A DNA stretch of 64,000 bases from Biomphalaria glabrata. Lineage: Eukaryota > Mollusca > Gastropoda > Planorbidae. This document shows positions 37,301-47,459 of the stretch, one piece after another. The stretch is taken from contig NC_074712.1 of assembly GCF_947242115.1 (NCBI RefSeq), positions 15,212,666-15,276,665 on the forward strand. The letters run 5' to 3'. Numbering within the stretch: position 1 is the first letter of the stretch; every line of letters begins with the position of its first letter. The notes beneath the pieces are model-generated. The model had not been told where the DNA came from. It saw nothing but the letters and a program-made list of their open reading frames with translations, and searched no databases. The position numbers and the translations under genes are program-made.

Positions 37301-39254
37301 GGTAGAAAAAAAAAGTAAAATCATTAAATTATTTATGCACAAGCTTTCATCCAAAAAAAATAATTGAAAAGCTCTTAAAGAAAACATTATTTACATAAAT
37401 TATATATCTTAAAAGCTTCACAATGGCTGCCTAGACATGTGGTATGTACTCTGGACTGTTGTATTAATGGTCTCAGGCTTGAACCCTACTCCCTGCTATC
37501 CTGCAGGAAATTTGGGCTCAAATGTAATAATCTTGTTGTTTTACTTTTACTACATACAACAGAAATTTTCGGAGATGGAGATTTGGTGTCAAGTATTGGA
37601 GCCTTAAACATTTTTTATTTACTACAAATTGGAAATCAATAATAAAAGTAGTTTCACTCTTTCTAGTGAATATAAGAAATCTCTTGAAACAGTCTCCCTT
37701 AGTTTCAACATAATACGAATCTGGCTCTTGTATATTCATCCTCCTTACAATCTCTACCTTCAAGATCCTGATCTGAGGAGGACTTGTTGAGTTCCTCTTT
37801 GTCCATTGGCAGTGCGGTATCTGAGCCCCATCTCAGCTGCTGTGGCTGCTGAATTGACTGGAGCTCTTCTCTGTTCAGAAGCCTGGATTTGCTTCTCTTG
37901 ACCAGTTCTGTTGTAGCTGTAAGACACAGTGTGAATGCACCTCACATTAGCACATTCGCATGTCATTGTTTCACTTACCAACTTATACAGTTATCAATAC
38001 AGATACATTCTTCTGGTGAACATCTTGTGGTGACAAACCAGAATCTGGTGTCACTCTTAAATGAAGAACATTTTTCTGCAAAAGGGTCAAACTAACTCCA
38101 CTGACAATTGAAGAACATTTAATTTTTACAACTATAGAGTGGTTTAGAACATGTGCTTGATCCTGTATCAATTATCTGGACATTTACAACAAAGAAGTTC
38201 AAATTACAATACACAGTTGCTCTTATAATGTTAAACAATTACAAGATTATAAGTCCAATCAGATTAACTTTTATGTACAATAATCGATCTTTATACCAAG
38301 TTCCACAAACAGGGCATACTAATTTAGCAAAAATAAAATATATTTATATAATGAAAGAATTCAAAGATTAGCATCTGGCATGCATTGTTATAATACAAAA
38401 GTAAAAAAAAAGTTCTCCTTTCAGAACTTGCAATCTATAAGGGCAGATAATGTCAAGTTCATGTTTCTATGGTCATTGGTTAACTAAGGTGTCATGTGGC
38501 CAGCACAATAACCAATGTCTTTAATTTCCCCATTAGAGCTGGTTAGACTCAGGGATGCCATATAAATCCAGAAGTCAAATTACTTACTCAGCCATGTCCA
38601 CCACAGATGTTTCTAATTTTTTGTTTGATAACAATTATTACATATAGAGGTTACATTATTTGTTATTTAAATATCTTTTTTAGCAGATACCAAAAAATAC
38701 AACAGTGTTTAATATTATATATTATTATATTATCTTATCTTATATGATACAGAAGAAGATGATTACGTCCTATGCGTCATGCATTTATTCATGCATGTTA
38801 ACCAATGACTTAAATTCTGCCAAGTCACTGGTTTTTCTGGCTAGCTCAGGCTACCCATTCCATGCTCTAATATTGCTATCGAAGAAAGAGCATTTGTACA
38901 CATTTGTCCTAGCATATGGAACGAGGAATGTGCCCTTATCTTTGTGTCTTTCTGAGTATTTTATTAAATTTTGTTTTTGTATTTGAAGATTATGGTTCAG
39001 TGTTTTATGTATAATTGCTACTTTACTTTTAGGTCTTCTGTCCTGAAGGCTTTCTAAATTTAGAGATTTTACTAAAGGTGTTACTCTAGTCAAATGTGAA
39101 TATTCATTTGTTATGAATCTCAATGCTCTATTTTGTGTCTGTTCCAGATTCTTATATGTTATATACATAGATATAGATATATAGAGATATATAGACAGAG
39201 ATATATAGACATATAGATATGGTATTAGTTACTTGACACGCAGAATCAGGTTTC

Positions 39255-39292
<38 letters not shown>

Positions 39293-42200
39293 TAGCCGGA
39301 TATAACCCGTGAATCCTTATAGTTTGGGTATTGCTGATCTAGTGGAATGGATATTTTTATTTTTTTTTCTTGGCACAGTCTGCAAAAGAGCTCACAGCTC
39401 AGCAGCAATAAAGCTAGCTAGAAGAAGAAGAAGATATGTCAAATATGGTGAATGTTCCCTTCACATTTTTTTTTTAATTGCCAAAAATGTAGAGTGCAAG
39501 GTTAAGCCAACATATTCATATCAAAAACAAAATACTGTGAAAACGAGTTTACCCCATTTGTTAAAAAAAAGTTTATTCTTTAAAATAGATAAATTTAGTA
39601 ATTTTTTTATTTTTATGGTCCGCGGTTGTGGAAGGGACATTAAACATGCACTATGTTGAACAGTTTCAGTAACTTATTCAGATAAACAATGACAAGTTAA
39701 CTTAAAGGGTGGTTAAGCTCATCATAGATATCTCACACAAATGTTCACTACAAGTATCACATACATTCACTATAAGTATCACACACAAATATTCACTAAT
39801 AAGTTTCACACGCAAATATTCACTAATAAGTATCACACGCAAATATTCACTAATAAGTATCACACACAAATATTAACTATAAGTATCACACGCAAATATT
39901 CACTATATGTATCACATAAAAATATTCAGTATAAGTATCACATACAAATATTCTCTATAAGTATCACATACAAATATTCACTAAAAGTATCGGACACAAA
40001 TATTCACTGTACATGTCACAAAGCAATGTTCACAATAAATATTACACACAAATACCACAATGAGTATCCCTCACAAATGTTTGCTCATTCATGTATCATT
40101 CAGAAATGTTCAATATTTATAACAAACAATATCAATATAAGTATCACTAAAAAGTGTTCAATATTATTAAACAGAAATATTTCTTATTATTATCAAAGAG
40201 AAATATTCAATATAAGAATCACAGGGAAATGTAGAACAAACCTCGTTTGACATCCTTCAATATATTCCACATTTGTTCAGGTTGATGACCTCGAGGTGAA
40301 GAAGAAGTACTTCCACTAAAACTCAACCTCTTAGTATGTTTTGCTGGTGGTGTTGCGGTACCAGATTCTGGTCTGTTAACATCACGTGATGACTTAAATA
40401 TCTCTTCCTGTTATAAGAATGTAATTCTGTTAGAAGTATTTAAGTAAAAAAAAAAAGTTTTTCTAATAATTTTGTATAACTTCCTTTCACTTAGAAAATA
40501 ATAAGTCAATTTATTTATCTATTTTTTTTATTGTGAAAATAATTAGGTTTGAATTTAGCGTTTGAATTGAAGGTTTCTGAGGGAACCTGAAATGAGACTC
40601 TGGAAAAACAAAAAAAATAAACTTAAGCATTAAGAGATTAAAAATTATATCAAATTATTTGTAAGGACGCATGTAAATTATAAAATTTTACTGTGGCGTT
40701 ATCTTGATCTTCATCTTTTGCGTCATCCTCATCTTCATCTCTTGGAAATCTGCAAGAATTTAGGAAAACAGAAAATTAGTTAAATTCATTTGTTGTACAT
40801 TAATAATTTAATAATAATTTTAAAAATCAACAAACTTTCCTGAGATAATGACCAGATAAACTTTTATTTTTTAGGCCAGATATTTAGACTTCCCTCTAGA
40901 AATATCTAAAATACATTTAGCCTAAGCCATTAACAATTAGAACTTGACCATTTTTCTTATTACATCCTGCAAAATGTAAGGCTTACATAATAATTTGGCC
41001 AGACCCACCCTTTTTTTTTGCACTTTCAATAAAACTGCCTGTATTTCAATAATCCTGCTTTTGGACATTGAATTCTAGTAAACATCACGTCAAAATGAAA
41101 CATCCCACTCAAAATATATAAAAAGATCAAGAGTTGTAAGTCCTAGATATCTAGTAAGTAGAGAATCTAAAATTTTAGATCGAAGGTAATCATGTCACTG
41201 TATCCCTTGTATATTAATATATATAATAATAATGGCAATGTCTTTGATTCCAAAGATTAAGGATGAGTGCAGTGTTTCAAACCCAGTTGCAACCTGCATA
41301 TTTTCTTCCATTTCATGAAGACAAAGCTGTTGTCCACTTGCAGTCTATCTTTAGGTTCTCTTTCCGTCTACTTTTCTTTGGGACTCAAATGTTTGTCCCA
41401 CAGCCTTTGTGAGAGTTCTCCAGCTGTCTCTTTCCGAGGCCATCTGCTGCCAGCTACTTTCCTCTATGCCAGTGAGGGTGAAATGGCGCCGGAGTAGATC
41501 TTTATAGCGCTTAAGGGGGGTACCTCTGTTACACCTTCCTCACCAAAGAAGACCATTTTTGGCATGCGGTCGCCTCCCATGTGGGATAAGTAGAAAGTAT
41601 ATGTACTAGAATATCTAAAGATCTAGTCAAATCTAGTGTTATAGAACTAGAGTAGATGATATCTAAATCTAGAAAAAGATCAAGAGTTCTGAGTTGTAAG
41701 TCCTAGATATCTAGATTCAGTAAGTAGAGAATCTAGAATTCTAGTCTACTGTCTTAGTCTTAGTGTTTAGAATTAAAATGTCAGTCTAGAGTCTAGATTA
41801 TTTAATTAGTAATTATCTTATCTTATATAATACAGACGTTACTTCAAAAAAGAAGATGATTACGTCCTATGCGTCATGCATTTAGTCATGCATATTAACC
41901 AATGACTTAAATTCTGCCAAGTCACTGGTTTTCCTGGCTAGCTCAGGCAACCCATTCCATTCTCTAATAGCACTAGGGAAGAAGGAGTATTTGTACAAAT
42001 TTGTCCTAGCATATGGGACAAGGAATGTGCCTTTATCTTTGTGTCTTTCAGAGTATTTTATTAAATTTTGTTTTTGTATTTGAAGATTATGGTTCAGTGT
42101 TTTATGTATAGTTGCTACTTTACTTTTGAGTCTTCTGTCCTGAAGGCTTTCTAAATTTAGTGATTTTACTAAAGGTGTTACTCTGGTTAAGTGTGAATAT

Positions 42201-44855
42201 TCGTTTGTTATGAATCTCACTGCTCTATTTTGTGTCTGTTCCAGTTTCTTAATGTTATCTTGAGTTGAGGGGTCCCAAAAGAAGGATGCATATTCTATTA
42301 TTGGCCTAACGAAGGTTAAATAACATTTTTGTTTTATGTTCTTATTTGATTTATAGAAATTTCTTTTAATAAATCCTAATGCTTTGTTTGATTTTTTTAT
42401 AGTTTCATCAATATGTGGATTCCATGACAGTTTTTCATTTATTATAACACCTAGGTATTTTGCGTTTTTAGTCTGTGTTACTAGTTTACCATGAATAAGA
42501 TGAGTGGAATTAATTTGTTTTAGTTTTTTTGTTACTCTTAACAACTGACATTTTTCTGGGTGGAAAGACATGCTCCAATTTGATTCCCATTTCTGTAATT
42601 CATCTAATTCTCTTTGTAAAATATCTGTGTCTTGTGTTGTTTTTATTGTTCTATATATTATGCAATCGTCTGCAAATAATCTGACTTTTGTTAATGAGGT
42701 AATGCAATTTGGTAAATCATTTATGTAAATTAAGAATAGTAATGGACCTAAGACAGTTCCTTGAGGTACACCTGAGTTAACTGTTATTGGTGTTGATTTA
42801 GAGCCATTTATTATTACAGTTTGTTCTCTCCCTAATAGAAAATCTTTAATCCACTGATGCAATGGACCATTAATGCCGAAATATTTTAATTTTTTAAGCA
42901 AACTATGGTGGTGAACTTTGTCAAAAGCCTTGGGAAAATCTAGTAAGATAGCATCTATTTGTTCACTATTATCTAAACCTTTTGAAAAGTCATCAATTAG
43001 TCCTATTAGTTGTGTTTCACATGATCTATATTTCCTAAAGCCATGTTGGTATGGGGTGAGGACATTATGTTTGTCAAAGTGGTTTATGATGTTGCTACAT
43101 ATTATGTGTTCTAGGATTTTACATGTGATGCTGGTAAGTGATACTGGTCTATAGTTTCCTGGGTCAGATTTTTCTCCTTTTTTAAATAGGGGGGTGACAT
43201 TAGCTTCTTTCCAGTCCTTTGGTACTCTGCCCTGGTTAAGCGATGCCTGAAAGAGTATTTTGAACACTGGGGCTAGCTCATTGCTTAGTTCTTTGAGTAA
43301 TCTAGCTGGAATACCATCAGGTCCAGACACTTTAATTGGTTTGGTGTTGGCTAATAGTTTTTGATTCCATTTTCTTGTACCACTATATCTTCTATGTTGT
43401 CTACTTGGTTCAAATTAAGTAATATGTTTTTGCCTCCTGGGGCTGAGAATGCTGATGCAAAGTATTTGTTTAAGATGTTTGCCTAAGTTTCATTATCATT
43501 ATGTATTATGTTATGTTCATCTTTTAATGGCGCTAGGCCTGTTGTTTCCATTTTCTTAGACTTAATGTATGACCATAGGTTTTTGTTGTTATCTTTAGAT
43601 ATTACATTGTTTATGTATTCACTCTGCAGCTGTCTGCTTACTTTTTGGGTTAGGTGTTTAATTTTTATATACTTTTTGTAAACTCTTTCTGCCTTAGTTT
43701 CTTTAAATTTTCTATACAGGTTTTCCTTCTGTTTACAAAGCTTCTTTAGTCTATTATTAAACCAGCATTTATTTATTTTGTTTGATGTGTATTTAGTTGG
43801 TATATGATTTTCTATAATGCTTTTAAGATGGTTTTTAATTAAATTCCAGAGGTCATCGACTGGTTGGTTAATGTCTTTTTCTAATAAGAATGTTTGTTGA
43901 AAGTTTAATGCAGCTTTGGTGTAGTTGTGTTAGGTTACATTTATTCCAGAGTAAGATTTTTCTTTTGGGTTTTGTATTGGCTACTGCTTTTATCTGACTG
44001 TGTATTTTTATGATCTCATGGTCTGATAGACCAGGGATAATATCATAATCAACTACTAATCCAGGTCTGTTGGTTAAGAAGAGATCTATTATTAAGAATT
44101 AGTCCTATTAGTTGTGTTTCACATGATCTATATTTCCTAAAGCCATGTTGGTATGGGGTGAGGACATTATGTTTGTCTAAGTGGTTTATGATGTTGCTAC
44201 ATATTATGTGTTCTAGGATTTTACATGTGATGCTGGTAAGTGATACTGGTCTATAGTTTCCTGGGTCAGATTTTTTTCCTTTTTTAAATAGGGGGGTGAC
44301 ATTAGCTTCTTTCCAGTCCTTTGGTACTCTGCCCTGGTTAAGCGATGCCTGAAAGAGTATTTTGAACACTGGGGCTAGCTCATTGCTTAGTTCTTTGTCT
44401 TTAACTTACTTTAAGGTTTTGGTGTTTATGTATGGTTAGTGTTTTCCAATTTATGTCAGGTAGGTTGAAATCACCCATAATCCAAAAAAACTGCATTTTT
44501 ATTTGTCTCTTTAAGTGTAGTAAACTGATTACATATTTCCTGCATGTATTCTAAACTAGAATTTGAGTCTAGTTAGATCTAGAACTTAGACTTAGAAAAA
44601 ATAATCAGATTTTTATGATTTTAGATGGCCTGGAAGTATTATAGGTAATCAATGACATCACATAAAATTAAATCATGTCACTGTCGCTGTAATCTTTGAC
44701 TATTTTTACTATCTAGATCTAGATTTTAAAAAGTTAACAATAATGTAACAATGCCAATGCCTTTAAATTTCTATAGCTTGAAGTAATCAATGTATACAAA
44801 TTAATCATTCTAATTCTATGTTTGTTTTTTATACAAACCCGTTATCATCCGACAT
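22383..44855 (-). CDS. CCDC40: Coiled-coil domain-containing protein 40, complete, 23 exons
   Basis: Exons 5' to 3': 44839-44855, 40692-40749, 40242-40407, 37758-37916, 36901-37059, 35797-36089, 34682-34765, 33443-33529, 32935-33067, 32505-32662, 31567-31707, 31336-31439, 30320-30470, 29786-29878, 29383-29565, 28735-28980, 27233-27446, 26529-26698, 25880-25971, 25310-25498, 24599-24719, 24086-24244, 22383-22628. They sum to 3,423 bases, 1,140 residues, with every phase matching. Residues 1-278 are acidic and low complexity ([15 protein letters not shown]; a poly-Gly run about 224-255). [16 protein letters not shown] (280-295) opens the coiled coil, which aligns to human CCDC40 to the end: [72 protein letters not shown]. 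With CCDC39 the protein forms the 96-nm axonemal ruler that docks inner arms and the nexin-dynein regulatory complex. The intron after exon 6 needs a GC donor. The 3' edge of exon 5 is ambiguous by 3 bases. Confidence 0.95.
24865..25160 (+). mobile_element. LINE 3' tail fragment in CCDC40 intron
   Basis: Decayed plus-strand coding remains ending in a [10 protein letters not shown]-like motif (about 25125-25160), typical of the C-terminus of RTE-like and related non-LTR elements. It contains stops and frame changes. Confidence 0.4.
27540..27750 (+). mobile_element. LINE 3' tail fragment in CCDC40 intron
   Basis: The plus-strand reading shows [16 protein letters not shown], then [10 protein letters not shown] and [13 protein letters not shown], the clearest copy of the LINE C-terminal signature also found at 160-410 and 10437-10560. 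It has stops and frame changes. Confidence 0.65.
27998..28205 (+). repeat. Dispersed repeat family X, copy 2
   Basis: Collinear with 20860-21045 (reverse): GGCAGTGGTTCCC, CGGCCTTCGGCC, TGTCTCTAGTC, AAGACCCTCT, CAGGCCGGTGAGAG. The protein-level reading [18 protein letters not shown] parallels WQWFPVNTAFGRVSSRQV in copy 1. Confidence 0.7.
28440..28665 (+). mobile_element. RTE-like LINE 3' tail fragment
   Basis: Reads [19 protein letters not shown], then a gap, then a [19 protein letters not shown]-like end with frame changes. The order LRWxPxGKRKxGxPKxTW followed by a short C-terminal tail is characteristic of RTE-type ORF2 C-termini. A relative is at 35565-35725. Confidence 0.6.
30175..30313 (+). 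repeat. (A)23 tract and 20-bp minisatellite next to the exon 13 donor
   Basis: After an A23 run (30175-30197) come about six copies of GTGCTATCTCTCTAAACAAA. The array ends 6 bases short of the CCDC40 exon at 30320-30470, that is just inside the intron from its 5' splice site. Confidence 0.9.
31081..31200 (+). repeat. Minisatellite, exact 30-bp unit, 4 copies
   Basis: Units start at 31081, 31111, 31141 and 31171; the core is CCATAACTTGTGTATTAATC. Only the first unit differs at a few bases. It lies directly beside the 61-bp array at 31201-31378. Confidence 0.95.
31201..31378 (-). repeat. 61-bp tandem repeat that copies the end of CCDC40 exon 12 with its splice donor
   Basis: Three units with a 61-bp period. 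The exon-proximal unit contains the last bases of exon 31336-31439 and its donor. The other two repeat, on the minus strand, the exon-like CAGCCATGCTGAGTGCTTT followed by AAA and GTAAATGA. The three donors fall at 31330-31335 (used in my model), 31269-31274 and 31208-31213. Confidence 0.9.
32030..32108 (-). mobile_element. Truncated tRNA-derived SINE head
   Basis: The reverse complement has an A-box-like GAGTGGTTAGAATG and a B-box-like GAGTTCAAATTC, resembling the head of the type B SINE. The body is missing. Confidence 0.45.
32219..32440 (+). repeat. R1 dispersed repeat, copy 6
   Basis: A near-complete copy: CCCTTGTTTGAGATACC, GTTAATTAACTACTTG, TTCTTGTGTTGTCAGGTAAA, AATCCGAGATTGGGTGTG, GTTGATATAAGCTTTGTAAT. 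The 31800-31850 segment also matches sequence just left of the 49445 copy, so the family may be longer and interrupted here. Confidence 0.8.
33383..33442 (-). repeat. 18-bp tandem array of 5' splice sites after CCDC40 exon 8
   Basis: On the minus strand the exon ends in CAG and is followed by four copies of an 18-bp unit carrying GTAAATCTGTCTTG. Donor hexamers GTAAAT lie at 33437-33442, 33419-33424, 33401-33406 and 33383-33388. Reading into the first unit gives V N L S C then a stop, so only the first donor keeps the frame open. Confidence 0.92.
33685..33880 (+). repeat. Irregular tandem repeat, about 44-55 bp unit, 4 copies
   Basis: The shared core AGTAACTAGCAATACCACCA followed by ACTATCTAAGC recurs four times with variable spacers (GTCTTGAT or CAGTAAACAAT). 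Confidence 0.85.
34147..34375 (+). mobile_element. CR1/Jockey-like LINE, 3' end fragment
   Basis: Matches, in the opposite orientation, the last about 230 bases of the LINE at 41815-44560: ATTAGAGCATGGAATGGGTT, CCAATGACTTGACAAAATTT, TAACATGCATGACTAG, GAAGTAATGTTTGTATT and a TGATAAGATAAG tail. Confidence 0.75.
35277..35543 (-). mobile_element. tRNA-derived SINE, type B
   Basis: The reverse complement begins GGCGTGGTTGTTGAGTGGTA, has B box GGGTTCAAATTC, then GGGTACCTGACACTAGTTGG, and ends CACAAGGTCTTTTTATTCC. It is collinear with 5526-5790. Confidence 0.8.
35565..35725 (+). mobile_element. RTE-like LINE 3' tail fragment
   Basis: Reads [15 protein letters not shown], then an [18 protein letters not shown]-like end, with frame changes, parallel to 28440-28665. 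Confidence 0.5.
36090..36900. other. CCDC40 intron, nothing seen
   Basis: Very AT-rich intron between exons 36901-37059 and 35797-36089. No mobile element or coding trace recognised. Confidence 0.5.
37424..37640 (+). mobile_element. tRNA-derived SINE, type C
   Basis: Starts GGCTGCCTAGACATGTGGTA, B-box-like GGCTTGAACCC, then CCTGCAGGAAATTTGGGCTC. It is diverged from 5800-5951 (minus) and 47460-47660. Confidence 0.65.
38420..38600 (-). mobile_element. Decayed type B SINE
   Basis: Reverse-complement similarity to the body of 5526-5790: GGGGAAATTAAAGACATTGG, GTGCTGGCCACATGACACC, CATAGAAACATGAACTTGAC. The head is not clear. Confidence 0.55.
38735..39165 (-). mobile_element. CR1/Jockey-like LINE, 3' fragment
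   Basis: Minus-strand reading [20 protein letters not shown] to IRAWNG, then a stop and a readable continuation, nearly identical to the C-terminus of the LINE at 41815-44560. It shares the AAGATAAGATAATA tail and is truncated at its 5' side by a TATA-rich microsatellite. Confidence 0.85.
39166..39292. repeat. TATAGA-rich and (TA)n microsatellite
   Basis: GATATAGATATATAGAGATA-type repeats followed by a (TA)n run at about 39262-39291. Confidence 0.9.
39735..40230 (+). repeat. Degenerate minisatellite, about 26-bp unit, about 19 copies
   Basis: The unit AAGTATCACACGCAAATATT followed by CACTAT is clear in the left half and decays towards the right. The array ends about 10 bases from CCDC40 exon 3 (40242-40407), again on the donor side of an exon. 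Confidence 0.88.
41245..41590 (-). mobile_element. LINE 3' fragment
   Basis: Minus-strand translation gives [13 protein letters not shown], then [16 protein letters not shown], then [19 protein letters not shown]. This is the C-terminal tail typical of a group of metazoan LINEs (RYKD, W...A.DR..WR). It is 5'-truncated and has a few frame changes. Two similar flanking blocks (41118-41180 and 41672-41745) bracket it. Confidence 0.65.
41815..44560 (-). mobile_element. CR1/Jockey-like LINE with endonuclease and RT, 5'-truncated and rearranged
   Basis: It sits in CCDC40 intron 1 in the same sense as the gene. The reverse transcriptase frame (41882-43330) is open for about 480 residues: [37 protein letters not shown] (motif A), [20 protein letters not shown] (motif B), LFADDCIIY (motif C) and a C-terminal [10 protein letters not shown]. 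Upstream (43335-44095 and 44400-44560) are endonuclease pieces: [15 protein letters not shown] and [24 protein letters not shown]. There is a frame change near 43360 just before the RT frame. A second, about 98% identical copy of the RT N-terminal segment (44100-44395) interrupts the endonuclease. The 3' end is a TAAGATAAGATAA microsatellite tail, not poly(A). Confidence 0.9.
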
Positions 44856-44875
44856 TTTGAAGTGTATGTTGTTAT

Positions 44876-44889
44876 GTTGCTATGAGAGA
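44876..44889 (+). promoter_or_regulatory. Imperfect RFX X-box-like site upstream of CCDC40
   Basis: GTTGCTATGAGAGA fits the left half of the RFX X-box (RYYNYY, then a 1-3 base spacer, then RRNRAC) but not the last two bases of the right half. It is 21 bases upstream of the CCDC40 start codon. Ciliary genes often carry X-boxes close to their start; this match alone could be chance. Confidence 0.25.
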
Positions 44890-47423
44890 AGAATTTTCCG
44901 ATAACGGTGTGTCGGTGTAAAAAGGCTACACGAAATATTTTCGTGTCAGAGAGCGCTACGGCAGTGCCTATTCTCAGTCGGCTATGCTTATGCTAGACTA
45001 TGTAGATTTGTATAGATCTAATGAGATATCAGAACATGGTTTAAAAATCACTGGAACATCTATAGGCAAAGGTATTTTATAACTCATGGGCGTAGCCTGG
45101 TGGGGGGGGGGGGGTCGTAGCTTTGCTAATACTTTGTTTTTTATTAATTATTTCGTCAATTTGGGACTCCATGAAAGTTTATCATTTATTAAAAACTTAT
45201 TATTTTGAGGTTTTAGTCTGTGTGACCATAAATTTAAAAAGTAGTTTTTTTTTTTTTTTTTTTTTTACTCCTAACAATTGATATAAGAAGAACTATAGAT
45301 CAAGACTTACCCTCAGTTTACTGTTATTGTTGTTATATGGAGGGAGAGTGCATAAGATAAGTACATATTGTATGCAGCAAATAGTTGTGTATATTGTAAC
45401 CAGAAAAAAAAATGTATGGTCTATTTGTTTTTTACTTTGTGTCTTAGTCGACTTAGTATTTTATTCCGTCATGATTTTATATCTGAAATTTTGGGTTTAG
45501 TCAAATTTAGTGTTTCTGTTGCTTTTGTTAGTTTTATCCTTCAACTTTACTATCATATTAATGATCTTTGGCTATTTGAGATCAGGAGGCTTGGACTGGG
45601 ATTAGGTAACCAAGCTTATGGAGTGAGAATAGATATTTTCCAATCGCTTTAGGATTTATTTCCACCAATCAAAAAAAAGAAAAAGAAATTCTGCGAATCT
45701 TCAAGATGGCTTTAAATGTATTGATTGCTTTAAAATAATATTATTGGCTACGTAAACACTAGGTAATCCCTCTAGAATTCTAGATCTAGAATAAACCTGT
45801 ATTTGTTATTATTATAATATTATATTATATTGAAGGTAAAGAGACCATGTGACATGTCACATGTGTCTTCGTTTAATCAAAACAATTTTTTTTCAAACTT
45901 AATTTGATTCCAAACACCAAAATTATTAATAAAAATTTATTCCAAACTCAAACACTCAGTCCAGACTAACACTACTAAAGTAACTAACAGTAACAGTAAT
46001 AGTCAGTAACATCAAACATGAATAACACTCACTCAGTAACAGACTCACTCTAGCTAGTCTAGATTTATTAATAATTAGATCTAATATTTTGGCATCAAAT
46101 GATCATTCGTGTCTGGTGATAATCAATTTTAATATAATTCTAGATCTAGAGTCTAGACTCTAGTCTAGTCTATAATATTAATATTAACTAAATTTTAAAA
46201 TCCCCATCGACCCATGCATAGCCCCTCACTCCCTCACATGAAATCATCTATATTGACTATGTCAATATTGACTATATCAATCTATATAAATTAATATAAT
46301 AAAGTCTTTAAGGCAAAGATGTTTTCAAATTATGCACAACTACGAACACAAAATAAAAATTTGAACACAGTATACACTGACATACAGTGTTAGTGTACAC
46401 ACTTATATTAGTTATATATATAACTTAATTCAAGTTATTCTACACAAATCAGGTCACTGGGCTTGTGACTTCTACACTTACACTGACTTTACTTATTGAC
46501 TATGACTATTACTACTTTAACTAACTACTTTTACATTTAGACTTTTATTTTATGTTTGTGTTAGTTGTTTTTTTGTTTTATTCATTTTGTAATACAGTAA
46601 TACAGATGATATCTTGTAACTCTTGTAGTCTAATACAGGCTAGGCTGGCCATTCTTGCTTAAATAATTTAAATAGCTGAATCCTCTATAAGTCTATATAC
46701 TCTCTAGACTCTGGACTATATACATATAAATATAAATCTAGATCTATCTAGTAGGCTTAGATCTAGGTATTTAACTTCATTCAATGTATTAAACTCACTT
46801 TAAACATTTGCCCATTTATTCTCTTTAAAAAAAACAACAACAAACAAACAAAGCAACATGTTTTTTTTTTTCAGTATAAGATCATTAACATCAATGTCCA
46901 AAGCTGGTTGTTCGGAATAAATTTTGGTAAGAAAATCTTAATTTAATACAAACACCCTATTAAATTTTTTTTATGAAATCAAACAACTTGGCTTATAAAT
47001 CAAATGAAATCAGCTCCAAAAATAAAATCAATTTTGGTGGGCCCATTAGCATATATAGGCTTAGTCAATAAAAAAAATGTAGGAAGAGGTTAAGTCATCT
47101 GGTAATATAGGAAAAAAAAACACCTGACCTACAAATTTAAAATTCTTTTTTCTTACATAAAAAGATAGCAAAATAGAATGAATATGGGTCAGAATTGTTG
47201 GAAAAGGGACATTCACAGTATATAGAATGCTGGTTTTGTATTAAATATCAAAATAAAGATGTAATGACCACAAAAATGTCAATAAATAAATTGTATTTTA
47301 CTCTATATATCTCTAGAATCAAGACTAAATAAGATTTTAGTATTCAAAAGTCTCACTAGACGCTATATCTAGTCTCAGTAAAAGTTATTAATAAAACTAA
47401 GAGAGTAAGTTAAAAGTACATAT
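44890..47423. other. Intergenic region, left half: CTAG-rich, no gene seen
   Basis: Between the divergent CCDC40 and TBC1D16 genes. A slightly GC-richer segment (44930-45010) lies next to CCDC40 and could hold its promoter. There is a 13-G tract at 45102-45114 and an A/T run near 45247. Dense TCTAGA/AGATCT words occur at 45775-45795, 46070-46170 and 46680-46770. Confidence 0.5.
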
Positions 47424-47459
47424 TTAGTACATTTTTAGTAAAGGTTTTACCATTATTAT

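Noticed and set aside
39741-40250. Plus-strand open frame of about 170 codons, HTQIFTNKY repeats
   Set aside because: It is the translation of the 26-bp minisatellite and runs into CCDC40 exon 3 on the wrong strand.
45368-45652. Plus-strand open frame of 94 codons in the intergenic region
   Set aside because: AT-rich, hydrophobic, no similarity recalled and no splice or promoter context.
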